64,000 bases of DNA from Bacteroidota bacterium (GCA_025963725.1 JAOQAE010000006.1:1-64000); one strand, 5' to 3'. Shown: positions 26,877 through 36,026, numbered from the stretch's first letter. Translations and numbers: made by a program. Notes: generated by a model not told the origin, from the sequence alone.

Positions 26877-28223
26877 TTAAATGCCGGTATAATTTGCAGG
26901 AGAAATTTGCTTCAGCTCTTTCTTCACCTCATCGCTTACCTTCAGCGTATCAATGAATGCCGAGATGCTTTCCTTCGTGATGTGCGTATTGGTCCGCGTA
27001 AGCTCTTTCAGCGCCTCGTAAGGCTTCGGGTAACCTTCCCTGCGCAGCACAGTCTGCAAGGCTTCGGCAACCACTGCCCAGTTATTTTCAAGGTCCTTCT
27101 CAAACGCTTCCCTGTTCAGGATCAGCTTATCGAGGCCTTTCAGCAGCGATTTATAGGCGATAAGGCTGTGCGCCAGCGGAACGCCCACATTGCGCAATAC
27201 GGTTGAATCGGTAAGGTCGCGCTGCAGGCGTGAAATGGGCAGCTTGGCCGAAAGGTGCTCAAAGATCGCATTTGCAATTCCGAGGTTCCCTTCCGAATTC
27301 TCAAAATCGATCGGGTTTACCTTATGCGGCATCGCGGAAGATCCGATCTCGCCCGCCTTTATTTTTTGCTTGAAATAATCCATCGATACGTAGGTCCACA
27401 CGTCGCGGTCGAGATCGATGATGATGTTATTGATGCGCTTTAATGCATCGCAGTAGGCGGCAAAATTATCGTAATGCTCGATCTGCGTGGTCGGATACGA
27501 GCGGTGCAGGCCGAGCGATTTGTTCACAAAATCATTGGCAAAGGAAAGCCAGTCGGTTTGGGGGTATGCCACATGATGCGCATTCATATTCCCGGTAGCG
27601 CCGCCGAATTTAGCGCCGTACGGAACGGCTTTGAGCTGCGCCATCTGCTGCTGCAGCCTTACTGCAAACACGCGGATCTCTTTTCCCAACCGCGTTGGCG
27701 AAGCCGGCTGCCCATGTGTGCGTGCCAGCATGGAAACATCCTTCCATTCTTCCGCCAGCGAGGAAAGCTTGTTGATCACCTCATCGAGCACCGGGAGCAG
27801 GCATTCGTTCATCGCATCTTTGATCGAATATGGAATAGCGGTATTGTTAATGTCCTGCGAGGTGAGGCCGAAATGAATGAATTCCTTTTGCGACTCCAGC
27901 TGCAGCCCTTCGAACTTTTCCTTGATGAAATATTCAACGGCCTTCACATCGTGGTTCGTCACCTTCTCAATGTCTTTGATCTGCTGTGCATCGGCTTCCG
28001 AGAGGTCCGTGTAGATCGCACGCAGCTTTGGGTACAATACCTTGTCGAAGCCTTTCAGCTGCGGCAATGGCAGTTCACAGAGCGCGATAAAATATTCGAT
28101 CTCTACCAGCACGCGGTATTTGATAAGTGCAGCTTCAGAAAAATAGGCAGCAAGCTTTTCGGTGGTATTCCGGTAGCGGCCGTCAACAGGCGATATAGCA
28201 GAAAGTTTGGTCAGTTCGTTCAT
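26877..28223 (-). CDS. purB: Adenylosuccinate lyase
   Basis: Cleaves adenylosuccinate and SAICAR in purine synthesis. I start it at ATG 28223 (MNELTKLSAISPVDGRY), giving 448 aa; the open frame extends 24 codons further upstream but that part is not family-like. Motifs: SPVDGRYRNTTEKLAAYFSE, TNHDVKAVEYFIKEKF, the His region ARTHGQPASPTRLGKE, and the fumarase/aspartase signature GSSAMPHKVNPIDFEN. This long form is close to the E. coli-type PurB. It starts 92 nt after the DUF4190 gene on the same strand, with a terminator between them. Confidence 0.94.
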   Translation of the reverse strand: MNELTKLSAISPVDGRYRNTTEKLAAYFSEAALIKYRVLVEIEYFIALCELPLPQLKGFDKVLYPKLRAIYTDLSEADAQQIKDIEKVTNHDVKAVEYFIKEKFEGLQLESQKEFIHFGLTSQDINNTAIPYSIKDAMNECLLPVLDEVINKLSSLAEEWKDVSMLARTHGQPASPTRLGKEIRVFAVRLQQQMAQLKAVPYGAKFGGATGNMNAHHVAYPQTDWLSFANDFVNKSLGLHRSYPTTQIEHYDNFAAYCDALKRINNIIIDLDRDVWTYVSMDYFKQKIKAGEIGSSAMPHKVNPIDFENSEGNLGIANAIFEHLSAKLPISRLQRDLTDSTVLRNVGVPLAHSLIAYKSLLKGLDKLILNREAFEKDLENNWAVVAEALQTVLRREGYPKPYEALKELTRTNTHITKESISAFIDTLKVSDEVKKELKQISPANYTGI

Positions 28224-28256
28224 CTCAGGGTTTGTAAAAGAGGAACGAAGATAAGA

Positions 28257-28296
28257 AAAAAAGAGATGGAGATAACCTCGTGCGGCTATCTCCATC
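28257..28296 (-). terminator. Terminator of the DUF4190 lipoprotein gene
   Basis: GATGGAGATA (28265-28274) pairs perfectly with TATCTCCATC (28287-28296). On the minus strand it is followed by CTCTTTTTTTCTT. It lies between the DUF4190 gene and purB. Confidence 0.8.
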
Positions 28297-28315
28297 CCGG
28301 ATCAAAATGAAGCAA

Positions 28316-28975
28316 TTAATATATCCTGATAATGACCAGTGTGAGCGCTATGGCAATGATCCCGCAGATCAGCCCGATCCATGCCAGGGTGTTTCCGCGG
28401 TAAGCGCCGCCGCTGTTGCGGATCTTGTGGATGGAAATCAGCCCGAAGATAATGGCAAGCAGGCCCAACACGAATGCGCCGTAATACGCGAACAGGGAAA
28501 TGATCCCAAGCACAAAGCTGGCGATGGCTAAGTGAAGCGTATGGCTTTCCTGGTCGGGCATCAGCACCTTCAGCCCTTTTTTGAAGCCCGATTTAAATGC
28601 CGCTGCTTTGCTGCCGCTGTTGATCTTCATCTCTTCTTCAGGCGTATCCTCGCGAATGATCCTTGAAAGCATTCCTTCTTTCTTTTTCACTGCAGGCGTT
28701 GTTGCTTCCGCAGATGCTGTGGTTGTTTCCGCCGGCGCATCGGCTGCAGCCACGCTGTTTTCCGGAGCTGCTGCAGGCGTTGTTGTTTCTTCCGGTGGTG
28801 TTACAGCAACCGGCTCGGAAGGCTCAGCAGGTGCCGGGTGAGTTTTCACTTCATTTCCCGAACGGTTCCATTCTATATGATAGCCATTGCGGTATACACG
28901 CTTATTAACAGAGCATGAGCTCATCAGGAGCACAATGAATAATGCGGTATAGGAGATCAGTAGGATTTTTTTCAT
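28316..28975 (-). CDS. Lipoprotein with DUF4190-type membrane domain
   Basis: A 219 aa protein. The N-terminus is a lipoprotein signal (ILLISYTALFIVLLMSSCS, Cys at about 21) followed by YRNGYHIEWNRSG, a short motif often seen in Bacteroidota envelope proteins. A long Pro/Ala/Thr-rich linker (about 45-90) follows. The C-terminal domain has two hydrophobic helices (ASFVLGIISLFAYYGAFVLGLLAIIFGLISI and TLAWIGLICGIIAIALTLVII), the pattern of DUF4190. An anchored lipid plus two inner-membrane helices is an odd topology. Function unknown. Confidence 0.75.
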   Translation of the reverse strand: MKKILLISYTALFIVLLMSSCSVNKRVYRNGYHIEWNRSGNEVKTHPAPAEPSEPVAVTPPEETTTPAAAPENSVAAADAPAETTTASAEATTPAVKKKEGMLSRIIREDTPEEEMKINSGSKAAAFKSGFKKGLKVLMPDQESHTLHLAIASFVLGIISLFAYYGAFVLGLLAIIFGLISIHKIRNSGGAYRGNTLAWIGLICGIIAIALTLVIIRIY

Positions 28976-29086
28976 GACGTTGTTTTTTAATGATTAATTG
29001 ATTAAAATCATTAATTACAAGTTCGTGCCATTGAAAAAAAAGGACGTAAAAAGGAATGAAATGTGAAATAATAGCCACAGCTTTTC

Positions 29087-31471
29087 TTAGAACTCGATGC
29101 GGTAGCCTGCATAGGGAAACAGCCCGAGCTGGTATTCCCTGTTGATGCTTTGCGTTTCCACGCTGTACGATTCGCGCAGGATATTGGGCGTATCAAAGAT
29201 ATTCTCCACCACCACAAATAAGATCTGCGATGTTTTTTTACGGTTCGTTTTAAAGGAGATCTTTATATCGAAGCGCGAATAATCCTGGTACTTTTTCGTG
29301 AACGCTTCATCATCCCGGTACACCGCACGGTTGTATAATTTCGATGCTTCGAGGTCGATCGGCGTATACCTGTTGCCGCCGGCCAGCGTGTATTTCAGAT
29401 CGAGCGAAAGCAGCCTGTTCCTGCTTTTTCCCAGCGGCAATTCATAGCCGCAAAGCGCATTCAGCACATAGCCCGCATTGTAGCTCGTATTATGCAGCAC
29501 GCCGTTCTTTCCCCTGTATTTTGAATCGTAGAGCGATGAGGTCAGCAAAAAATAATAATGCTTGCTGAAGAACTTCTCAATGGTGAACTCGATGCCGTAA
29601 TTCTCTCCCGTGCCCGTATTTTCAAGCGTATCTACCAGCGGGATGCCTTCCAGCGCATTGCCCACATTGATCATGCTGAAGGAAGAGTTCCAGTTGTGCT
29701 GCACCGGAATGTTGTATAAATACTGGTAATAGCTTTCGAACTTAAAGCGGAAATCCTTCGCAAAATTAAGGTCGTAGGCAAGAATGGCATGCTGGCTCCT
29801 GCTCAGGCCGAGGTTACGGTTGCTTTTATAATAGCTGTCGGTAGAAGGAATATAGGTATCGTAAAAATAATAGATCACCGGCTGCATCTGGCTGTGCATG
29901 CCGTAGCCGATGCTGATGTTCTGCTTTTCGGAAAGCCTGTATTTTATGCCGAGCCTTGGCTCCAGCGCCTGGGTATTGTTGAGCAGGAAATTCTGGTAAT
30001 GCAAGCCGCTGTTCACAGTGAGCTTATCGGAAGGTCGCCATTGCCAGTGAAGAAAGCCCTGCACAAGGCCGGCGGAGGAATTTTTCACATCGAGGTCGTA
30101 AATGTATTTGTTGTAAACGTTTGAATAATTGAAGGCGCTGGCATTGAAAATGATCGTTTGGTGCGTAGCTCCCACCTTGAACAGGTGCCGTGCATTCAGC
30201 TTGGCGGTAACGGTGTAATTCTCTATGATGTTGCTTTCGGTGGATTTATTCTTTGCATCGCGGAACTTGTCGCCGCTTACCGGCGAGATCGTATCCACAT
30301 AGGCATCGAGGTCGGTAGCGGAAAAGGAAAGCGCGAACCTGCCGGAGACTTTCGGGTTAAAAAAATAAAGATGCGTAAGCCCGGTTGCTCCCATGCTGGA
30401 TTTAAACACAAGGTCTTCCCCCTTCGAAATGTACGACCAGTCGCTCGGCTTCAGCTCGCTGTCGAGCAGCTTCAGCTTCCCGATGCCGCCAATGCCCCAG
30501 AGCTGGAACACACCGGCCTTTGCAGTGGGGATATTTACCTTGTAGGAAAGATCCTGGTAATCGGGGCTTGCAGAAACGCCAAAGCGGATGCCCAGCTTGT
30601 TGAACACTTCCAGCGTGGAATAGCGGTAATTTACAAGGTACGAGCTTCCCTGCTTTTTGGAGATCGGGCCTTCGGCACCCAGCTCTATGCCGTTGATCCC
30701 GAGCTGGCCCGTAAATTCATTCTGCTCGTTGTTACCGTTTCGAAGCCTGATGTCGAACACCGCCGCATTCTTGTTTCCATATTCTGCCGGAAAAGCGCCG
30801 GTTAAAAAATCGGAATTGCCCAGCACATTGTTGTTGAGCATGCTGATCGGCCCACCGGTAGCGCCCTGTGCGGAAAAGTGATTGGGGTTCGGAATATCAA
30901 CGCCCTCTAATCTCCACAGCACGCCCAGCGGTGAATTGCCCCGTACGATAATATCATTGCGCGCATCGTTGCCGCTGGAAACGCCGGCATAATTCGCCAC
31001 CATCTTGCTCGGATCTCCCCTGCTGCCTGCATAGCGGCCCGTTTCCTCCGCCTGGAAATTGCGGGCGCTGAGCGTTACGAGGTCGTTGTTCGCTTTTGTC
31101 TTGTCGCTCTCAGTTGTTACTTCCACCACTGCCGAGCTGTATACTTTTTCCTGCAGCTCCACGGTAAGCACCACTTCTTTTCCCGAGGTTACAATGATGT
31201 TGGCAAGCACCGCGTCTTCATACCCGATAGATGTCACTTTCAAAGCCCTTCTTCCCACGGGAATATTCTGAAGCCTGAACCTCCCTTCCGCATCCGTTAC
31301 CGAACCGATCAGCGTATCCGAATTGAGCAGCACCACATTCGCCCCTACGATCTCGGATTTTGAATCGGCATCGAGCACCTTACCCCGGATGGTTTGCGTA
31401 TACGTTTGCGAGAATGCTGAAGCAGCAAACAGCAGCAGGAAAATAAAGCCGTATTTTTTTATGATCTCCAT
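29087..31471 (-). CDS. TonB-dependent receptor with carboxypeptidase-regulatory domain
   Basis: A 794 aa protein with signal peptide KKYGFIFLLLFAASAFS. A CarbopepD_reg-like domain follows (IRGKVLDADSKSEIVGANVVL … RFRLQNIPVGRRALKVTSIGY, about 28-100). The plug domain has VTLSARNFQAEETGRYAGSRGD, DIIVRGNSPLGVLWRLEGVDIPNPNHF and GAFPAEYGNKNAAVFDIRLRNG, then a C-terminal barrel with GIKYRLSEKQNISIGYG and terminal strand QLGLFPYAGYRIEF. No SusD or substrate enzyme is adjacent, so the nutrient is unknown. It is divergently transcribed from the EI24-mqnA pair. Confidence 0.9.
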   Translation of the reverse strand: MEIIKKYGFIFLLLFAASAFSQTYTQTIRGKVLDADSKSEIVGANVVLLNSDTLIGSVTDAEGRFRLQNIPVGRRALKVTSIGYEDAVLANIIVTSGKEVVLTVELQEKVYSSAVVEVTTESDKTKANNDLVTLSARNFQAEETGRYAGSRGDPSKMVANYAGVSSGNDARNDIIVRGNSPLGVLWRLEGVDIPNPNHFSAQGATGGPISMLNNNVLGNSDFLTGAFPAEYGNKNAAVFDIRLRNGNNEQNEFTGQLGINGIELGAEGPISKKQGSSYLVNYRYSTLEVFNKLGIRFGVSASPDYQDLSYKVNIPTAKAGVFQLWGIGGIGKLKLLDSELKPSDWSYISKGEDLVFKSSMGATGLTHLYFFNPKVSGRFALSFSATDLDAYVDTISPVSGDKFRDAKNKSTESNIIENYTVTAKLNARHLFKVGATHQTIIFNASAFNYSNVYNKYIYDLDVKNSSAGLVQGFLHWQWRPSDKLTVNSGLHYQNFLLNNTQALEPRLGIKYRLSEKQNISIGYGMHSQMQPVIYYFYDTYIPSTDSYYKSNRNLGLSRSQHAILAYDLNFAKDFRFKFESYYQYLYNIPVQHNWNSSFSMINVGNALEGIPLVDTLENTGTGENYGIEFTIEKFFSKHYYFLLTSSLYDSKYRGKNGVLHNTSYNAGYVLNALCGYELPLGKSRNRLLSLDLKYTLAGGNRYTPIDLEASKLYNRAVYRDDEAFTKKYQDYSRFDIKISFKTNRKKTSQILFVVVENIFDTPNILRESYSVETQSINREYQLGLFPYAGYRIEF

Positions 31472-31551
31472 CTTTTAAATGCGGTACAAAGGTATTAATT
31501 GACATCCTCAGAGCCATTAAAAACTAAAATAAATATCTGTACTTTTGTGGC

Positions 31552-32319
31552 ATGTTCAAACAGTTCGGGGCAGCGGTAAAAGCATACGGAACAGCCATAC
31601 GTTTAATCACGGGCAACAACCTCTGGGTGTACTTCCTGTACCCTGTGGTTATCGGCATCCTGCTTCTCATCGGCGGCGCAGCGCTCATCGAAAGCCTTTC
31701 TGCTTTCCTGAAGCGGCAGTTCCTGGAACGGATCAGCCTGCCGGACCCATTGCCTGCAGGAGTGATCCGTTTCCTGATCCACACCGGGCTCCGCATCCTC
31801 TTTTTTTTTGTATATGCCATCATCCTGAAATACCTTATCCTGATCGTGCTTTCGCCGGTGCTCGCGATCCTTTCGGAAAGAACCGACGAGATCATCACCG
31901 GAAAAAAATATCCCTTCAGCTTTCTGCAATTAATGAAGGATGCCCTGCGCGGCTCTTTCATCGCCTGCTGTAATGCCATATTCCAGCTCGGGATGGTGCT
32001 CTCCTGCTTTGCGCTGATGCTGATCCCGGTGGCAGGCTGGATTTCGCCCCTGCTTCTGCTCCTCATCAATTATTATTTTTACGGCTTCTCTATGATGGAT
32101 TATACCAGCGAGCGTTACAAGCTGAGCGCCGCCGGCAGCATGCGCTTTACACGCAAAAACCGGGGGCTCGCGATCGGCAACGGGTTTATTTTCGCGCTGC
32201 TTTTCGCAATTCCATTTGCCGGGGTGATCATAGCGCCTATCCTCGCTGTGGTGGCTGCCACCATTGTCTCCATCGAAGCGCACAACAACAACATTCCCCT
32301 TACTTATGCAAAAAATTAA
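31552..32319 (+). CDS. EI24-domain (CysZ-like) membrane protein
   Basis: A 255 aa integral membrane protein. Helices are seen at LWVYFLYPVVIGILLLIGGAALI, LRILFFFVYAIILKYLILIVLSPVLAIL, GMVLSCFALMLIPVAGWISPLLLLLINYYFYGF and FIFALLFAIPFAGVIIAPILAVVAATI. The motifs VLSPVLAILSERTDEIITG, YYFYGFSMMDYTSERYKLS and AGVIIAPILAVVAAT identify the EI24/CysZ family. CysZ transports sulfate in Proteobacteria, but there are no sulfur genes here. Its last 14 nt overlap mqnA, so the two are translationally coupled. A TACTTTTG at 31540-31547 is very close to the ATG and could be a -7 box for a nearly leaderless transcript. Confidence 0.85.
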   Translation: MFKQFGAAVKAYGTAIRLITGNNLWVYFLYPVVIGILLLIGGAALIESLSAFLKRQFLERISLPDPLPAGVIRFLIHTGLRILFFFVYAIILKYLILIVLSPVLAILSERTDEIITGKKYPFSFLQLMKDALRGSFIACCNAIFQLGMVLSCFALMLIPVAGWISPLLLLLINYYFYGFSMMDYTSERYKLSAAGSMRFTRKNRGLAIGNGFIFALLFAIPFAGVIIAPILAVVAATIVSIEAHNNNIPLTYAKN

Positions 32320-33049
32320 AATATCCGTAGTCTCTTATCTTAACTCAAAGCCCTTTATTTACGGGCTGGAGCACTCTTCCATCATGGATGAGATCGACCT
32401 CCAGCTGGATATGCCCTCCGTTTGCGCACAAAAATTACTGGAAGGCCGGGTCGACATCGGGCTCATTCCCGTAGCGGTGATCCCCAAATTAAAGGAGGCC
32501 TACATCATCAGCGATTACTGCATTGGCGCGGTGGGGAAGGTTTCTTCCGTAATGCTTTACAGCGAAGTGCCCCTGCCGGAGATCAGGCAGGTGCTCCTCG
32601 ATTATCAGTCGCGCACCTCCGTAACCCTTGTAAAAGTGCTGGCAGAACGAGCCTGGAAGATAAGCCCCGAATGGATCCCCGCAGAAGCGGACTACGAAAC
32701 GAAAGTTGCCGGAACTACCGCCGCGGTGATCATCGGCGACCGCACCTTCGGGCTGGAGGGAAAATACCGCTACGTGTACGACCTTTCCGAAGAATGGCAA
32801 AAATTTACCGGGCTGCCCTTCGTATTCGCCTGCTGGGTCGCAAACAGGGAGCTTCCCGAAGAGTTTAAGGAAAAGTTCAACAGCGCCCTCCGCGAAGGCC
32901 TTGAGCAGCGCCCTCAGCTCATCAGCAGGCTGCAGGCCGAAAACACCTACAATACCGATGTGGCCGGTTACCTCAACCACAGCATCAGCTACACGCTGGA
33001 CGACAGCAAAAAGCAGGCATTGGAACTATTTTTGTCTTATCTCAGTTAA
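32306..33049 (+). CDS. mqnA: Chorismate dehydratase (futalosine menaquinone pathway)
   Basis: Converts chorismate to 3-enolpyruvylbenzoate, the first step of the futalosine route. I start it at ATG 32306 (MQKIKISVVSYLNSKPFIYG), which overlaps the EI24 gene by 14 nt; upstream codons in this frame are shadow sequence. The 247 aa product has SYLNSKPF, a binding-protein-like fold (EGRVDIGLIPVAVIPKL, DYCIGAVGKVSSVMLYS) and the substrate segment AAVIIGDRTFGLEG followed by FVFACWVANR. With mqnB and mqnD at 20-21 kb it supports a futalosine pathway; mqnE and mqnC are not in the window. Confidence 0.93.
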   Translation: MQKIKISVVSYLNSKPFIYGLEHSSIMDEIDLQLDMPSVCAQKLLEGRVDIGLIPVAVIPKLKEAYIISDYCIGAVGKVSSVMLYSEVPLPEIRQVLLDYQSRTSVTLVKVLAERAWKISPEWIPAEADYETKVAGTTAAVIIGDRTFGLEGKYRYVYDLSEEWQKFTGLPFVFACWVANRELPEEFKEKFNSALREGLEQRPQLISRLQAENTYNTDVAGYLNHSISYTLDDSKKQALELFLSYLS

Positions 33050-33065
33050 ACAGGTAAATTAAGTT

Positions 33066-33095
33066 TTTGTAGTTTGGTATAAATCAATATATTTG
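33066..33095 (+). promoter_or_regulatory. Bacteroidota-type promoter of the TPR/PD40 gene
   Basis: TTTG (33066-33069), an 18-nt spacer and TATATTTG (33088-33095) fit the TTTG/TAnnTTTG consensus. A leader of about 100 nt would precede the ATG at 33198. Confidence 0.5.
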
Positions 33096-33197
33096 TTCAT
33101 AGAAGGATTTTGAGCCTGTTTAAAAAGCTTTCTTTGAGCAGTCCCGCTTTGTGACGGGATTCGTAATTAATAAAGTGATTACCCGTTAAACGATTTT

Positions 33198-34841
33198 ATG
33201 ATGAAAAGATCCATACTTATTCCAGCCTTGCTGGTGTTTTCCCTGAACACCATTTCCGCACAAGAAAAGCAGAACGTAATTGAAAAAGGAGAGGACATTG
33301 CCAAAATGACACTGGCACAGCAGAGCTTTTACGGCGGCGATTACCAGAAGGCCATCGGGCTCTACAAAGATGTGCTTGCCGGAAAGCCGAACGATGCGAA
33401 CGTGATCGGCCATATCGGCGAATGCTATTACGCGATGGGACAGATCACCGAGGCACAGGAAAATCTTGAAAAAGCAAAAGGCATCGATGAAAAGGCATTT
33501 CCTGAAACATCGCTGCTGCTCGGAAGGATCTACCATGTGAACGGAAAGCTGGATGAGGCGCTTACCGAATTCAACTTTTACAAGGCGCTTGTTGGAGACG
33601 GCAAAAAGGCGGATGAAAGCGACATCGACATGTACCTTGCACAGGTGAACATGGCGAAAGAGTCTATGGCAAAGCCGGTGAATGTAAAGGTGGAAGGCAT
33701 GGGCGACAACATCAATTCCGAATATGACGATAAAGCGCCAATGGTTTCGGCCGACGGCAAAACGCTGATCTTTACTTCCCGCAGGCCCGGAAAATCGAGC
33801 GCCCTCGATAAGGAAGGTGATGGAAAATACTTCGAGGATATTTATGTTTCACACTGGGATACCATTAAAAAAATGTGGGCCGATGCCGAGCTGATCCCGG
33901 GCTCCATCAACACCGAAGCCCATGACGCATGCACCAGCATTTCCCCCGACGGAAAGCAGATCTACATCTATAAAAATGATGCTGAAGGCGAATCGAGAAG
34001 TGGCGACATTTATGTTTCCCGCTTAAGCTCTTCAGGGAAATGGGGCGCTGCCAAATCGATGGGCAAGCCGATCAATACCACGTATTTTGAAGGCGGCGGA
34101 TGTATTTCCCCTGACGGAAAAACATTCTACTTCATCAGCGAGCGCACGGGAGGATTAGGCCATGCCGATATCTATGTGATCAAAAGGAAAACGCGTACAG
34201 AATGGGACAAGCCTGAAAACCTGGGTTCTGAAGTAAACACCGCTGAAGACGAAGGAGGATTATTCCTTGCGCCTGACGGGAAAACTCTCTTCTTCACATC
34301 GAAAGGACATAACTCCATGGGTGGCTACGACATCTTTAAAACAGTAAATGAGAATGGCAAATGGAGCAAGCCTGTGAACCTCGGCTACCCGATCAATACG
34401 GTAAACAACGACCTGTGCTTCTCCCTCGCGATCGATGCCAAAACAGGCTATTTCACCAGCGACCGCAAAGGCGGACTGGGTGAGCGCGATGTTTACAAAG
34501 TAGACCTCTCCAATTACCCGGTGCTCGAAAAAGATATGACCGCGAAAATTGCCGACAACGGGCCTAAAATGGCGATCCTGAGAGGCGATGTATTTAACGC
34601 GACAGACGGCCAGGCGATGGAAGCAGAAATTGTGATCTACGATGAGAGCGGAAAAAAAGTAGGAAGCACTTCTTCCAGCGCTGAAGGCGGAGAATATTTC
34701 ATTACGCTGGAAGCAAATAAGAATTACCAGGTGAAGATCGATGCAAAAGGCTACAAGCCGGTAGATGAAAAGGTGGAGATCAAAGCGGCAAAAGAAGGCG
34801 CTACCACTGTGGTGAAACATTACCTGCTTTATAAGAAATAA
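33198..34841 (+). CDS. TPR / PD40 beta-propeller / carboxypeptidase-regulatory-like protein (PorE-like without OmpA domain)
   Basis: A 547 aa exported protein (signal KRSILIPALLVFSLNTISAQ; a second ATG at 33201 is equally possible). Order: TPR region about 35-150 (FYGGDYQKAIGLYKDVLAG, GHIGECYYAMGQITEAQENL); a WD40-like PD40 propeller about 160-440 with repeated SPDGK blades (VSADGKTLIFTSRRPG, ISPDGKTFYFISERTGGLGHADIYV, LAPDGKTLFFTSKG); and a C-terminal CarbopepD_reg-like beta domain (AILRGDVFNATDGQAMEAEI … KGYKPVDEKVEI). PorE-type T9SS proteins share this order but end in a peptidoglycan-binding OmpA domain, which is missing here. Confidence 0.85.
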   Translation: MMKRSILIPALLVFSLNTISAQEKQNVIEKGEDIAKMTLAQQSFYGGDYQKAIGLYKDVLAGKPNDANVIGHIGECYYAMGQITEAQENLEKAKGIDEKAFPETSLLLGRIYHVNGKLDEALTEFNFYKALVGDGKKADESDIDMYLAQVNMAKESMAKPVNVKVEGMGDNINSEYDDKAPMVSADGKTLIFTSRRPGKSSALDKEGDGKYFEDIYVSHWDTIKKMWADAELIPGSINTEAHDACTSISPDGKQIYIYKNDAEGESRSGDIYVSRLSSSGKWGAAKSMGKPINTTYFEGGGCISPDGKTFYFISERTGGLGHADIYVIKRKTRTEWDKPENLGSEVNTAEDEGGLFLAPDGKTLFFTSKGHNSMGGYDIFKTVNENGKWSKPVNLGYPINTVNNDLCFSLAIDAKTGYFTSDRKGGLGERDVYKVDLSNYPVLEKDMTAKIADNGPKMAILRGDVFNATDGQAMEAEIVIYDESGKKVGSTSSSAEGGEYFITLEANKNYQVKIDAKGYKPVDEKVEIKAAKEGATTVVKHYLLYKK

Positions 34842-34862
34842 CTACACAAAAAAACCGAATAG

Positions 34863-34893
34863 AAAAGGCGCTGGGATCAGCGCCTTTTTTTTG
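34863..34893 (+). terminator. Terminator of the TPR/PD40 gene
   Basis: AAAGGCGCTG pairs with CAGCGCCTTT around a GGAT loop and is followed by TTTTTTTG. It lies 21 nt after the stop. Confidence 0.85.
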
Positions 34894-34920
34894 TTGAGTT
34901 TATTTTAAGGTTTAATAATT

Positions 34921-35160
34921 CGCTCCTCCGGAGTGTTTTACAATCCACATTTTACAGGCCGCTCCTACGGAGCTTGAAATACAAACAGACCCAATTTACA
35001 ATAAACAGGTCGCCCCTACAGGGCTATTTAAATGCAGAACATCGCTCCATAGGAGTGAACTGTTTGTAACAAGCAAGTGCATTAAGATTACTCAAGCTCC
35101 GTAGGAGCGGCCTGTTTACAACAAGCGGTCACTAACATTCATCTCAATAATAAACGGACC
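34921..35160. repeat. Cluster of GCTCCTACGGAGC-type palindromic repeats
   Basis: This gene-free stretch has several copies of a short palindrome: GCTCCTCCGGAG (34922), GCTCCTACGGAGC (34961), GCCCCTACAGGGC (35012), GCTCCATAGGAG (35044) and GCTCCGTAGGAGC (35096). The units at 34954-34977 and 35092-35115 are perfect 24-nt reverse complements. Conserved flanks (ACAGG / CCTGTTTACAA) surround the palindromes. No gene, tRNA or phage-like sequence is seen. It resembles REP-like dispersed intergenic repeats. Confidence 0.75.
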
Positions 35161-35180
35161 TGTGGAATAAAATATCACTC

Positions 35181-35972
35181 CTATTTGAGCTTCACATACA
35201 CATGCCTGAACCTGCGGTTGGAGGTTTCCCTCTCTTCAACAATGAACTTATCAGTGCTGCGGATCAATTGCACGAGTTTTGCAAAGCCATAATTCCTCGG
35301 ATCGAAGTTGGGTTGCTTCTTCAGCAGGAAGTTGCCCAGGTCGCCCAAAAAGGCCCATCCGTCTTCCTCTGCTATATCCTCCACACTATCCATGATAAGC
35401 TTGAGCATGTCCTCGTCCATTTTCAGGATCGGGGTGGTGGATGGAACTGCCGCCTGCTGCGGCGCTGCATTTGTTTTTGCGGTTGTTGTTTTCACCGCCT
35501 GCTTTACGGCAGGCTTGGTGGTTTTTGTCTTGTCGGAAAGGATCTCTATGTAAATGAACTTATCGCAGGCAGCGATGAAAGGCTTCAGTGTTTTGCGCTC
35601 GCCGATCCCGAACACCTTCATTCCGGCTTCCCTTAATCGTGTAGCGAGGCGGGTAAAATCACTGTCGCTCGATACAATGCAAAAGCCATCTACGCGGCCG
35701 GTGTAGAGAATGTCCATAGCATCGATGATCAATGCCGAATCGGATGCATTCTTCCCGGAAGTATAGCTGTATTGCTGAATAGGTGTGATCGCATTTTCAA
35801 GCAGCACATTCTTCCAGCCCGAAAGCACCGGCTTGGTCCAGTCGCCGTAGATCCTCTTGAATGTAGGAGTTCCGTATTTTGCAATTTCCTCCATCATTCC
35901 TTTTACATTGGAATAAGGAACATTGTCTGCATCGATAAGGATCGCAAGCCGCAGGTCTTTTTGAATTTCCAT
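35181..35972 (-). CDS. NYN-domain RNase-like protein with C-terminal OST-HTH/LOTUS domain
   Basis: A 263 aa protein. The N-terminal NYN/PIN-like domain (about 1-150) shows acidic metal-site motifs LAILIDADNVPY, SDSALIIDAMDILY and FCIVSSDSDFTRLA. An Ala/Thr/Lys linker (about 150-180) joins a LOTUS/OST-HTH domain (EDMLKLIMDSVEDIAEEDGWAFLGDLGNFLLKKQPNFDPRNYGF … FRHVYVKLK), which binds RNA in related proteins. NYN domains are RNases or RNA-binding nuclease relatives. The pairing suggests RNA surveillance or processing. The acidic residues look complete, so an active enzyme is plausible but unproven. Confidence 0.87.
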   Translation of the reverse strand: MEIQKDLRLAILIDADNVPYSNVKGMMEEIAKYGTPTFKRIYGDWTKPVLSGWKNVLLENAITPIQQYSYTSGKNASDSALIIDAMDILYTGRVDGFCIVSSDSDFTRLATRLREAGMKVFGIGERKTLKPFIAACDKFIYIEILSDKTKTTKPAVKQAVKTTTAKTNAAPQQAAVPSTTPILKMDEDMLKLIMDSVEDIAEEDGWAFLGDLGNFLLKKQPNFDPRNYGFAKLVQLIRSTDKFIVEERETSNRRFRHVYVKLK

Positions 35973-36026
35973 AGTATGATTTTTTGCAGTTAAGTGCCTG
36001 CAAAGTAATAATGAAATTACAACAAA

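Noticed and set aside
28224-28295. Extended start of purB at 28295
   Set aside because: The extra residues do not match the family; the second Met at 28223 gives the typical N-terminus, and the extension lies on the terminator hairpin of the upstream gene.
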